Of a DNA stretch of 14,008 nt, positions 7,237 to 13,967 are shown piece by piece. The first letter of the stretch is position 1. Every line of letters begins with the position of its first letter. Source of the DNA: CAZBGL01 sp964491375 (lineage in GTDB: Bacteria; Desulfobacterota; Deferrisomatia; Deferrisomatales; Deferrisomataceae); NCBI GenBank assembly GCA_964491375.1, contig CAZBGL010000225.1, positions 1 through 14,008 on the forward strand, in the 5' to 3' direction. The position numbers and the translations under genes were made by a program. The notes under the pieces are model-generated. The model saw nothing but the letters and a program-made list of their open reading frames with translations, was not told where the DNA came from and did not search any database.

Positions 7237-9879
7237 GTGGACCTTATCACCACCCACATCAACGCCGACTTCGACAGCCTGGGCGCCATGGTGGGGGCCA
7301 AGCGCCTGTATCCCGAGGCCGTGGTGGCGTTCCCGGGGAGCCAGGAGCGCACCTTGCGCCAGTTCCTGCTGGAGAGCACCCTGTACGCCCTGGACCTTCG
7401 CCGGGCGCGCACCGTGGACTTGGACGAGGTGCGAAGACTCATCCTGGTGGACGTCTCCCAGCCCGACCGGATCGGGCGGTTCGCCGGCTTGGTGGGCCGG
7501 CCGGGCGTGGAGGTGCACGTGTACGACCACCATCCGGCCGCGGCCGGGGACGTGCCCGCCGCGGTCCGGCGGGTGGAGCCGGTGGGCGCGGCCACCACGG
7601 TGGTCACCGAGATCCTGCGGGAACGGCGGATCCCGGTGTCGGCCGAGGAGGCAACGGCCATGCTCCTGGGCATCTACGAGGACACCGGCGGGCTGTTGTA
7701 CGCCTCCACCACGCCCCGGGATCTCGAGGCCGCGGCCTACCTGCTGGCCCAGGGGGCCGACCTGAACGTGGTGGCCTCGTTTCTCACCCCCGAGCTCACC
7801 CCCGAGCAGGTGCGGCTGCTGGAGCAGCTCCTGCGGAACAAGACCGTCCACCGGATCCACGGCGTGACGGTGGTCCTGGCCGAGGCCACGGTGGAGCGGT
7901 ACGTGGGGGACTTGGCGTTCCTGGTCCACAAGATCCGGGACATGGAGAACCTGGACGTGCTCGTGGCGATCGTGCGCATGGAGGACCAAGTGCAGGTGGT
8001 GGCGCGCAGCCGCATCCCCCAGGTGGACGTGGGCGCGCTCGCCCGGGCCCTTGGGGGGGGAGGGCATCCCGAGGCGGCCTCGGCTGCCGTGAGGGACCTT
8101 ACCCTCATTCAGGTGCGTGACCGGGTGTTGGAGACCCTGGGACGCGTCGTGCAGCCGGCGGTGACCGCCCGCGACATCGCCAGCGCCCCGGTCAAGACCG
8201 TCGAGGCGGGCACCACGTTGGCCGAGGTCCAGGAACTCCTCAACCGTTACCACATCAACGCCATGCCCGTAGTGCGCGACGGCCGGGTGGTGGGGATCGT
8301 GACCCGGCTGCTGGTGGAGCGGGCCCTGGGACACGGCCTGGGGGCTGCACCCGTGGAAGACTACATGGTCACCGAGTTCGCCGCCGTAGGGCTGGATGCC
8401 ACCCTGGACGAGGTGCGGGACTTGCTGGTGCGCCAGAACCACCGCCTGGTCCCGGTGGTGGAGGAAGGTCGGCCCGTGGGCGTGGTCACGCGGGCCGACC
8501 TCCTGCGGGCCCTGGGGGAGCCGGCCGACCCGGTGGGGCTCCCGGGGCCGGTACAGCACCGCTCGGCCGGCCGGATGCTGGGCGAGCGCCTGCCCCCGGC
8601 CACGGTGGAACGCCTGCGCGAGCTGGGCGGCCGGGCGTGTGATCTGGGCATGCACGCCTACCTCGTGGGCGGGATCGTGCGGGACCTCCTGCTGCGCAGG
8701 CCCAATCAGGACGTGGACGTGGTGGTCGAAGGGGACGCCATCGCCCTGGCCGAGGACCTGGCCCCCCGGTGGGGGGCCAGGGTTCGGCCCCACCGCCCGT
8801 TCGGAACGGCCAAGATCCGCTTTCCCGACGGATCGCGGCTCGACCTGGCCACCGCCCGCACCGAGTACTACCCGAGGCCGGGCGCGCTCCCCTCGGTGGA
8901 GTGGTCCAGCCTCAAACTGGATCTGTACCGGAGGGATTTCACTATCAACACCCTGGCCGTCCGGCTGGATCCCGACCGGTTCGGGGAGATCATCGACTTT
9001 TTCGGCGGGCTGCGGGACCTCAAGGACGGGGCCATCCGGATCCTGCACAACCTGTCGTTCGTTGAGGACCCCAGCCGGATCCTACGCGCCCTCCGGTTCC
9101 AGCTCCGGTTTGGGTTCCGGCTGGGCCGCCAGACCCGCCGGCTGCTGCGGACGGCCGTGGAGCAGGGGTTCCTCACCCAGGCCCGGGGTAAGCGGCTGTT
9201 CCAGGAATGGGTGGCCCTTTTGTCCGAGTCCGACGGCGTGGAGGCCGTACTCCTCGCCGAGGAGCACGGCGTGCTCCAGGCGCTCCACCCCGGCGTGCGC
9301 CTCGAACCGCGCCTGTCGGTCCTGCTGGAGCGGGTGCGGGGCGTGCTCAACTGGTTCCAGCTCCTTTACCTGGACACACCGGTTGAGGCGTGGTTCGTGT
9401 ACCAGCTCGCCCTGCTCGAGCCGTTGGACCGGCACCGCGTGGAGGACTGGGCCCGGGCCTTCGGCATCGAGACGCGCGAAGGGCGACGCCTGCTGGAGGC
9501 CCGGGAGCAGGCCGTCCAGGCCCTGGGGGACCTGCGGGCCGCCCTCCAGCAGGGCCCCGTGCGGGACAGCCGGGTATACGAAATCCTGCACGCCTGCGCC
9601 ACCGAGACGCTCCTGTTCATGATGGCCCGGACCGTGGACGAGGAGAAGCGGCGACTCATCAGCCGGTACTACACGAAACTCGCAGGGGTCGAGCCGCTGC
9701 TGAGGGGCCGCGACCTCAAGGCCATGGGCGTCCCGCCCGGCCCGATGTACCGGGAGATCCTGGAGGGCCTTCTGCGCGCCCGCCTGGACGGCGAGGTGCG
9801 TACCCGCGACGACGAGGTGGCGTGGGTACGCCGCTTCTTGGCAGCTCAGCGAATCCGTGGTGCCCGGGATCCATGGTGA
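7237..9879 (+). CDS. DHH phosphoesterase - CBS pair - tRNA nucleotidyltransferase/poly(A) polymerase fusion
   Basis: 880 aa. The N-terminal DHH domain has motif I THINADFDS (His7, Asp11, Asp13), Asp72 in LILVDVS, the DHH triad at 97-99 and Asp149 in YEDTGG. The DHHA1 part carries GGGGHPEA (His277). Two CBS domains follow (about 309-365 and 373-428), a usual adenine-nucleotide binding module. The C-terminal half is a class II nucleotidyltransferase: GGIVRD (478-483), metal-binding Asp492 and Asp494 in QDVDVVVEG, RRDFTIN (565-571) and EDPSRILRALRF (610-621), then the helical neck/body. The architecture is known in several lineages; some members add only the terminal A of tRNA CCA while a separate enzyme adds CC. 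Whether this one is A-adding, CCA-adding or a poly(A) polymerase cannot be read from the sequence. The GTG start places the DHH motif at the N-terminus as expected, 1 nt after the xerD stop. Confidence 0.92.
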   Translation: MDLITTHINADFDSLGAMVGAKRLYPEAVVAFPGSQERTLRQFLLESTLYALDLRRARTVDLDEVRRLILVDVSQPDRIGRFAGLVGRPGVEVHVYDHHPAAAGDVPAAVRRVEPVGAATTVVTEILRERRIPVSAEEATAMLLGIYEDTGGLLYASTTPRDLEAAAYLLAQGADLNVVASFLTPELTPEQVRLLEQLLRNKTVHRIHGVTVVLAEATVERYVGDLAFLVHKIRDMENLDVLVAIVRMEDQVQVVARSRIPQVDVGALARALGGGGHPEAASAAVRDLTLIQVRDRVLETLGRVVQPAVTARDIASAPVKTVEAGTTLAEVQELLNRYHINAMPVVRDGRVVGIVTRLLVERALGHGLGAAPVEDYMVTEFAAVGLDATLDEVRDLLVRQNHRLVPVVEEGRPVGVVTRADLLRALGEPADPVGLPGPVQHRSAGRMLGERLPPATVERLRELGGRACDLGMHAYLVGGIVRDLLLRRPNQDVDVVVEGDAIALAEDLAPRWGARVRPHRPFGTAKIRFPDGSRLDLATARTEYYPRPGALPSVEWSSLKLDLYRRDFTINTLAVRLDPDRFGEIIDFFGGLRDLKDGAIRILHNLSFVEDPSRILRALRFQLRFGFRLGRQTRRLLRTAVEQGFLTQARGKRLFQEWVALLSESDGVEAVLLAEEHGVLQALHPGVRLEPRLSVLLERVRGVLNWFQLLYLDTPVEAWFVYQLALLEPLDRHRVEDWARAFGIETREGRRLLEAREQAVQALGDLRAALQQGPVRDSRVYEILHACATETLLFMMARTVDEEKRRLISRYYTKLAGVEPLLRGRDLKAMGVPPGPMYREILEGLLRARLDGEVRTRDDEVAWVRRFLAAQRIRGARDPW

Positions 9880-10077
9880 GTACCCCGCCCTGGATCCTTT
9901 CCCGTGATCCCCCGGGTCGCCGGGAAGAGGCGAGAACACCGGCCGGGCGCTCGTCATGGCACGGAACGGACCGAGATTCGTCCCGGATGGTCCGCATCTG
10001 CCGGCATCCGGTGTTTCGAGCCCCGATCTGGAACCCGGGTGGGACACGCCGGGTCCCGTGTTTCCCGGAAACCCCGC
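9880..10077. other. Convergent intergenic region with small inverted repeats
   Basis: This is 198 nt between two genes that end towards each other. It contains a 6-bp stem CGGACC/GGTCCG (9967-9972 with 9989-9994, 16-nt loop), a CCGG-CAT-CCGG hairpin near 10001-10011 followed by TGTTT, and GTTTC-CCG-GAAAC near 10059-10071. Any of these could help end transcription from either side, but none has a convincing T-tract, so no intrinsic terminator is called. Confidence 0.35.
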
Positions 10078-10524
10078 TCATGTGTCGTGGAGGGGCACGC
10101 TCACTACCGGCACGTCCGCATGCCGGATGACGTGCTCGGCCGTGCTCCCCAGGATCATCCGTTCCAGGCCGCTGCGGCCGTGGTTCCCCATCACGATCAG
10201 ATCGGCACCGATCTCTCGAGCGGTTTCCAGCACCTTGGAAGCCGGATCCCCTGCGCACACTCTGACCCGGGTCCCGGGTGCCAGGTACCGGTTGGCGTGG
10301 GCTCGCAGTTCGCGTTCGGCCTCGCTTTCCAGTTGTTCCAGGGACTCTTCCACGTCGGCGGTGGCCACCGAGAAACCCAGGATCCCGTCACTCTCCTCCA
10401 CCACATAGAGAGCGGTCAGTTCCGCTCCTAGCCGGCGCGACAGTTCCACGGCGTAAGCAGCCACCTTGGAGCTGGCGTCGGACAGGTCGACCGGCACGAG
10501 AATACGGCGGATCTCAACGTTCAT
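10078..10524 (-). CDS. Universal stress protein (UspA family)
   Basis: 148 aa, a single Usp domain, cytoplasmic. It opens with the first strand IRRILVPVDLSD, whose aspartate contacts nucleotide in ATP-binding members. Near the C-terminus it has the complete ATP-binding signature G-x2-G-x9-G-S (Gly113, Gly116, Gly126, Ser127 in GNHGRSGLERMILGS), so it should belong to the ATP-binding subgroup. Its exact role is unknown; the family helps survival under starvation, oxidative or energy stress. The ATG at 10524 (minus) has an AGGAGG at 10531-10536 with 6-nt spacing, and the Usp domain begins exactly there, so the longer open frame extending to 11025 is not used. It stands alone on the - strand and is transcribed away from the TPR/rimI genes. 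Confidence 0.93.
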   Translation of the reverse strand: MNVEIRRILVPVDLSDASSKVAAYAVELSRRLGAELTALYVVEESDGILGFSVATADVEESLEQLESEAERELRAHANRYLAPGTRVRVCAGDPASKVLETAREIGADLIVMGNHGRSGLERMILGSTAEHVIRHADVPVVSVPLHDT

Positions 10525-10530
10525 CGGGTG

Positions 10531-10536
10531 CCTCCT
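10531..10536 (-). promoter_or_regulatory. Shine-Dalgarno of the universal stress protein gene
   Basis: AGGAGG on the minus strand lies 6 nt before the ATG at 10524. It decides the start against a long upstream extension of the same frame. Confidence 0.75.
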
Positions 10537-10618
10537 CTGTTCTTTCACAGCTCCCGAGGTGTTTCCCCCATTGCATCGGCCCATTCCCGAGAGCACTTGA
10601 AACGCGACGAATCCCTTT

Positions 10619-10673
10619 GTCGGGACAGCCGACGGGGGACCTGGCTGCCGTCCGGACTCCCCCGTTTCCCGAC
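10619..10673. promoter_or_regulatory. Two-tier stem-loop in the divergent intergenic region
   Basis: An outer 7-bp perfect stem (GTCGGGA 10619-10625 with TCCCGAC 10667-10673) and an inner 7-bp perfect stem (ACGGGGG 10632-10638 with CCCCCGT 10659-10665) are separated by an asymmetric 6x1 internal loop. The apical part may add CC/GG pairs. It lies between the usp start (10524, minus) and the + strand genes beginning at about 10731. With no T-run on either side it does not look like an intrinsic terminator. It could be a regulator-binding dyad, a structured 5' leader of usp, or a small RNA; function is unassigned. Confidence 0.4.
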
Positions 10674-10706
10674 CGCCCTGCGTTTGGTAAAGTGGAAGGC
10701 CCTTCC
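10665..10706 (+). promoter_or_regulatory. Weak candidate promoter with adjacent inverted repeat
   Basis: TAAAGT (10688-10693) resembles a -10 box, with TTTCCC (10665-10670) 17 nt upstream as a poor -35. Immediately after it, GGAAGGCCCTTCC (10694-10706) is a perfect inverted repeat around a central C, a position where an operator or a short 5' hairpin could sit. This is based on consensus resemblance only, in a region where A/T-rich hexamers are rare. Confidence 0.2.
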
Positions 10707-10716
10707 TGTCGCTCGT

Positions 10717-10723
10717 GGAGGAG
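10717..10723 (+). promoter_or_regulatory. Strong Shine-Dalgarno before the 59-aa ORF
   Basis: GGAGGAG lies exactly 7 nt before the GTG at 10731, the best-placed ribosome binding site on the + strand of this region. It is the main reason for proposing a small gene here. Confidence 0.45.
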
Positions 10724-10730
10724 TTTTCCT

Positions 10731-10910
10731 GTGGGGGTTCGGTCGGCCCGTCGGAGAACGCGCTGGTTGGTGATCCGCAAAAGGGTGAGGGCCCGCGGCC
10801 GCTCGATGGTCGTGGGCCGGTTTGTACCGTGTCGCGTCCCGGCCGCTCATTCACGCTCCGAGACCACCTCCCCCCAACGAGCAGCCCGCCGGCCGAGGCC
10901 CGAACCGTGA
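10731..10910 (+). CDS. Possible 59-aa arginine-rich small protein upstream of the TPR gene
   Basis: It starts at GTG 10731 and ends at TGA 10908-10910, which overlaps the GTG (10907) of the TPR gene as GTGA. The predicted protein is very basic, with RSARRRTRWLVIRKRVRARG near its N-terminus and no transmembrane segment or recognised domain. In favour are the strong GGAGGAG at ideal spacing and the coupling-type overlap. Against are its modest third-position GC (roughly three quarters, lower than the clear genes) and a composition that GC-rich non-coding frames also give. If not a real protein, it could be a leader ORF whose translation delivers ribosomes to the TPR start. I do not assign a function. 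Confidence 0.35.
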   Translation: MGVRSARRRTRWLVIRKRVRARGRSMVVGRFVPCRVPAAHSRSETTSPQRAARRPRPEP

Positions 10911-12859
10911 CCCGGGTACGCCTTCCCCGCCTTGCCGGGTCCTCCCACAGTCCCTCTCGCCGGCCCGGGCGGCGGAACCGGAGAGGGGGAGGGGTGGTCG
11001 GATTGGTCCTCTTCTTCTTCCTCACGGTGGGGGGGGGACTCCGGGCCGCAGCCGGCGGATCCGATCGGCTGGTGGTGGGCCTGAACGCCTTTCGCGACGG
11101 TTTCTACGACTTGGCCGTGAAGGAACTCCGGGCGTATCTGCGGGAGGTCCCGGAGAGCCCCCGACGGGCGGAGCTGCTGGACTTGGTGTTCCGGGCCGAG
11201 ATGGCCCGGAAGAACCCCGAAGGGGCCCGGCAGGCCCTGATGGACCTGGTTGGGCTGGGGGGGTGGCGGGGCCGCGAGGCCTTGTACTGGCTGGGGTGGC
11301 TCGAGATCCGCGAAGGACGCCCGGACAGGGCGGTGGAGCACCTGGAAACGTACCTGGAGCGCGGGAAGGGCGAGCACCGGGCCGAGGCTCGGTATTTGGC
11401 CGGGCTGGCTGCACTGGAGGCCGGAAGGCCGGACCGGGCCGAGCGCCACTTCGGGGCCTATCTCGAGGAAGACCCCGCAGGGGATCGGCGCCTGGCCGCC
11501 TGGGAGGCCCGCGTTCGAGCCCTTGAGCAGATGGGCCGAGTGGCCGACGCGGTGCGATGCCTCTGGGAAGCCCTCGAAGACCCGGTCGTTGTGCGGGACC
11601 CCGCTGCGGTGGAACGGCTGGCCCGTGCCGGGGCGCGGCTGGCCCCCTCGGCAGGGGATCGGGCCCGTTTCTGGGCGCTGCTTGCGGAGCGCTCACAGCG
11701 GGCGGCAGACCGGGCCGAGGCCCGGTTCCGGGAAGGCACGGCCTGGGCCGAGGCCGGCCGGACGGCCGAGGCCACACGGTCCCTGATGGAGTATCTGAAG
11801 GAGACCCCCCAGGGCCCTCGGGCGGCAGAAGCACACCTGCTGCTGGCCGACATGGCACGGCGCCAGGGCCGTCTCCAGGAGGCCCTGGCCCACCTGGAAG
11901 CGGCGCTGAACACGCCGGACGCACCGGTGGTGCAGGCTCGGCTGGGGGAGTTGCGGCGGGCTGCGTTCGCCCTGGCCCTGAAGCTGGAGATGGAAGACCG
12001 TGCGGCCGCACATGCCGAAAAGCTGCTGGCCGAAGGGGTGCCCCTGTCGTCCCCGGAGCGCGCCCGGGTCCACCTGGTTCTGGCCCGGCGTGCGGCCCGG
12101 GCCGGACGGAAAAAGGAGGCGCTGTCGCACTGGGACGCCGTGCCGCCCGCCGTGGGCCCGGTGTTCCGGACGGCGCGGATCGAGGCGGCCCGGTGGCTGA
12201 TGGAAGAGGGCCGCCCGGCCGAAGCCCTGGACCGGCTGTTGCCTCTGGCGAAGAACGGATCGGATCCGGAAGTCTTGCACCTGACCCTTGCGGCGGCCGA
12301 AAGGGCGGGAGATTCGAAAACGGCCGCCCGCCTCAGTTTGAAGACGGCGGAAACCGAGACGGACCCGGGCCGGAGAGCCCGGTTCCTGCTTCGGGCGGCT
12401 CGCCACTTCCAGGAGGCCGGGGAGAGCGTCCGGTACCGGGAGGTGCTTGCGACGTTGGCCTCCCCTCCGTTGTCCGGAACACAGGAAGGGAGTTGGGCTG
12501 CCGCAGAGCTCCAACGGGCTGCGTTCGAGGCCGGCGAATGGGAGGAGGTCCTCCGATGGTCCGAGCCGGCCCGGAAGGCCCATCGGGATGGAACGGCGGC
12601 GTTCAGGCAGGCCGAGGCCCTGGCCCGGCTGGGCCGGGTGGAGGAGGCGACCCGGATTTGGGAGGCGCTTTCGAAGAAACCGGGACCGTGGCAGGGCACC
12701 GCCTTGGTGCGCCTGGGCACATTGGCAGACCAGGGGGGGCGGAGCGACCGGGCGCGGGCGTTGTACGAGCGGGCCATCCGGGCCGGGCTTCCGGAGGAGA
12801 CCGCCCGCTGGGTGCGCAAGCGGCTGGCTGCGCTGGATCCGGGGCGCGATGGCTCGTAA
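10907..12859 (+). CDS. Exported tetratricopeptide-repeat (TPR) protein of unknown function
   Basis: 650 aa from GTG 10907. It has a basic n-region (RRPGRRNRR), a hydrophobic core of about residues 30-45 (VVGLVLFFFLTVGGGL) and a likely cleavage site after the Ala run at 47-49, so the protein is probably periplasmic or membrane-anchored by an uncleaved signal. The rest is almost wholly alpha-helical, with repeated TPR-like pairs such as ALYWLGWLEIREGRPDRAVEHLETYLERG, AEARYLAGLAALEAGRPDRAERHFGAYLEEDP and AHLLLADMARRQGRLQEALAHLEAAL. Such proteins are scaffolds in envelope biogenesis or secretion. The partner is unknown. An in-frame GTG at 10994 is a second start choice, but it would drop the basic n-region. 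GAGG at 10895-10898 gives 8-nt spacing to 10907, and the GTGA overlap with the upstream small ORF also favours it. The end overlaps rimI by 11 nt. Confidence 0.82.
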   Translation: MTRVRLPRLAGSSHSPSRRPGRRNRRGGGVVGLVLFFFLTVGGGLRAAAGGSDRLVVGLNAFRDGFYDLAVKELRAYLREVPESPRRAELLDLVFRAEMARKNPEGARQALMDLVGLGGWRGREALYWLGWLEIREGRPDRAVEHLETYLERGKGEHRAEARYLAGLAALEAGRPDRAERHFGAYLEEDPAGDRRLAAWEARVRALEQMGRVADAVRCLWEALEDPVVVRDPAAVERLARAGARLAPSAGDRARFWALLAERSQRAADRAEARFREGTAWAEAGRTAEATRSLMEYLKETPQGPRAAEAHLLLADMARRQGRLQEALAHLEAALNTPDAPVVQARLGELRRAAFALALKLEMEDRAAAHAEKLLAEGVPLSSPERARVHLVLARRAARAGRKKEALSHWDAVPPAVGPVFRTARIEAARWLMEEGRPAEALDRLLPLAKNGSDPEVLHLTLAAAERAGDSKTAARLSLKTAETETDPGRRARFLLRAARHFQEAGESVRYREVLATLASPPLSGTQEGSWAAAELQRAAFEAGEWEEVLRWSEPARKAHRDGTAAFRQAEALARLGRVEEATRIWEALSKKPGPWQGTALVRLGTLADQGGRSDRARALYERAIRAGLPEETARWVRKRLAALDPGRDGS

Positions 12860-13307
12860 CTGTGACGTGCGCATTGTGCCGGTGGGGCCCGAGCGATGGC
12901 TGGAGGTGGTGCGGATCGAAGCGCGGTGTTTTGCTCACCCGTGGGATCCTCTCACCCTTCACCGGGTGTTGGAGAGCCCCGGGTGCCGGAGCCTCGGCGC
13001 AGAGGCAGGGAACGTCTTGGTGGGACATGCGGTGTGGGCGGTGGAGGGCCGGGTGTGTCACCTGATGGACCTGGCCGTGCTCCCCGAGTGGCGGCGGCGA
13101 GGGGTGGGACGGAAACTGGTGGAGCGGGTGCTGGAGGATGCGCGCCGCTCCGGGGCCCCGTTCGTATTCCTCGAGGTTCGGCCCAGCAATCCCGGGGCGT
13201 TGGCGTTTTATCGGAAGATCGGCTTCGAGCCCCTCGGCCGGCGGCCCGGGTACTACACGGACACCGGGGAGGACGCCGTGGTGCTGGCAATGGACCTCGA
13301 GCCGTAG
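12849..13307 (+). CDS. rimI: Ribosomal protein S18 alanine N-acetyltransferase RimI (GNAT family)
   Basis: 152 aa, the usual RimI length. It transfers acetyl from acetyl-CoA to the N-terminal alanine of ribosomal protein S18 in the cytoplasm. The acetyl-CoA binding loop is RRRGVG (residues 82-87) after the LMDLAVLPEWRR strand. Glu109 in FLEVRPSNPGA and Tyr121 in AFYRKIGFE keep the 12-residue spacing of the catalytic pair described for enteric RimI (Glu103, Tyr115). The C-terminus has the typical GRRPGYYTDTGEDAVVLAMDL. ATG 12849 lies inside the last codons of the TPR gene (11-nt overlap), with GGGG a few bases upstream, so translation is probably coupled. The usual tsaB/tsaD partners are not present. 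Its stop codon (13305-13307) coincides with the first bases of the downstream repeat. Confidence 0.92.
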   Translation: MARNCDVRIVPVGPERWLEVVRIEARCFAHPWDPLTLHRVLESPGCRSLGAEAGNVLVGHAVWAVEGRVCHLMDLAVLPEWRRRGVGRKLVERVLEDARRSGAPFVFLEVRPSNPGALAFYRKIGFEPLGRRPGYYTDTGEDAVVLAMDLEP

Positions 13308-13486
13308 CCAGGGGGCCCTCCCGGAGCGTGGTGAGACACCGCCCGGGGCCCGTTTCCGCTTCGGGGCCACGGCCTCGGTGGGAGTGCTCGGAGGCGGTTG
13401 TGCCGCTCGCGTGGGCGTTGGGTGGGCTCGGGAGGCTCTGGCGTTTGGCCTTTCGGCCCCGTCGCGGCTCCAGACCCCGGGCCGGT
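13306..13486 (+). repeat. GC-rich noncoding repeat, copy 1
   Basis: The first 108 bases (13306-13413) are almost identical to the copy 310 bp downstream, differing by only a few substitutions, a 2-nt and a 1-nt indel. Weaker similarity continues to about 13486, including a GGCC-TTTC-GGCC hairpin (TTCC loop in copy 2). The indels change reading frame between copies, so the shared sequence is not protein-coding. It begins on the rimI stop codon. The stretch after it (13487-13615) is unique within the window, holds no gene, and contains CCGGGAGGGCTCCCTG near 13514, close to the reverse complement of the repeat's own left end. Confidence 0.8.
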
Positions 13487-13615
13487 TGGACGAACCGCGG
13501 AGAGCGTCCATGCCCGGGAGGGCTCCCTGCGAGGCGCGGGCGCGGCTCCTACGGTCGCCGCGGCCCTGGGGTTTCCGAGCGGCGAGGTTGCATACGACGT
13601 GTTCGCGCCCGCCCG

Positions 13616-13798
13616 AGCCAGGGGGCCCTCCCGGAGCGTGGTGATGCCGCCCGGGGCCCGTTTCCGCTTCGGGGGCCACGGCCTCGGTGGGGGTGCTCGG
13701 AGGCGGTTGTGCCGCTCGCGTGCGCGGTCGGGGAGCTCGGGAGGCGGCAGCCGCCTGGCCTTCCGGCCCCTTCGCAGCCCCGGGCCCCGGGCGGTGTC
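13616..13798 (+). repeat. GC-rich noncoding repeat, copy 2
   Basis: It starts exactly 310 bp after copy 1 with the same AGCCAGGGGGCCCTCCCGG and matches it through 13722 nearly base for base. It ends with GGGCCCCGGGCGGTGTC (13782-13798), the exact reverse complement of the 17-mer at 13335-13351 in copy 1 and close to the corresponding left segment of this copy. The following bases (13799-13967) contain no gene; they include three imperfect tandem 9-mers (CGTTGCGAC, CGTTGCGAT, CGTGGCGCG at 13811-13837). Confidence 0.8.
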
Positions 13799-13967
13799 AA
13801 ACCGAGTCCCCGTTGCGACCGTTGCGATCGTGGCGCGGGACGAAAGGACGCCCGTTGCGCGGTGGCAAGGGACCCGGGGGCCTTTGGGGGACTCGCCCGG
13901 GCCCACGCCCCTCGGCTTCGCAAAGGAACGGCCCTGACGGTGGTCTCGGGGTGTAGTTCGCAGGAGT

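Noticed and set aside
6805..9048. 747-residue open frame on the - strand opposite xerD and the DHH-CBS fusion
   Set aside because: It is antisense to two genes with complete catalytic motifs, and no family is recognisable in it.
9880..10077. Bidirectional intrinsic terminator between the fusion gene and usp
   Set aside because: The hairpins are short or have long loops, and none is followed by a real T-tract on either strand.
10715..10906. Upstream extension of the TPR protein to 714 residues
   Set aside because: The extra residues look non-coding and would bury the signal segment more than 90 residues inside the protein.
10525..11025. N-terminal extension of the universal stress protein to 315 residues
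   Set aside because: The Usp domain begins at the ATG at 10524 with an AGGAGG in front; the extension is Arg/Pro/Gly-rich and crosses the divergent intergenic region.
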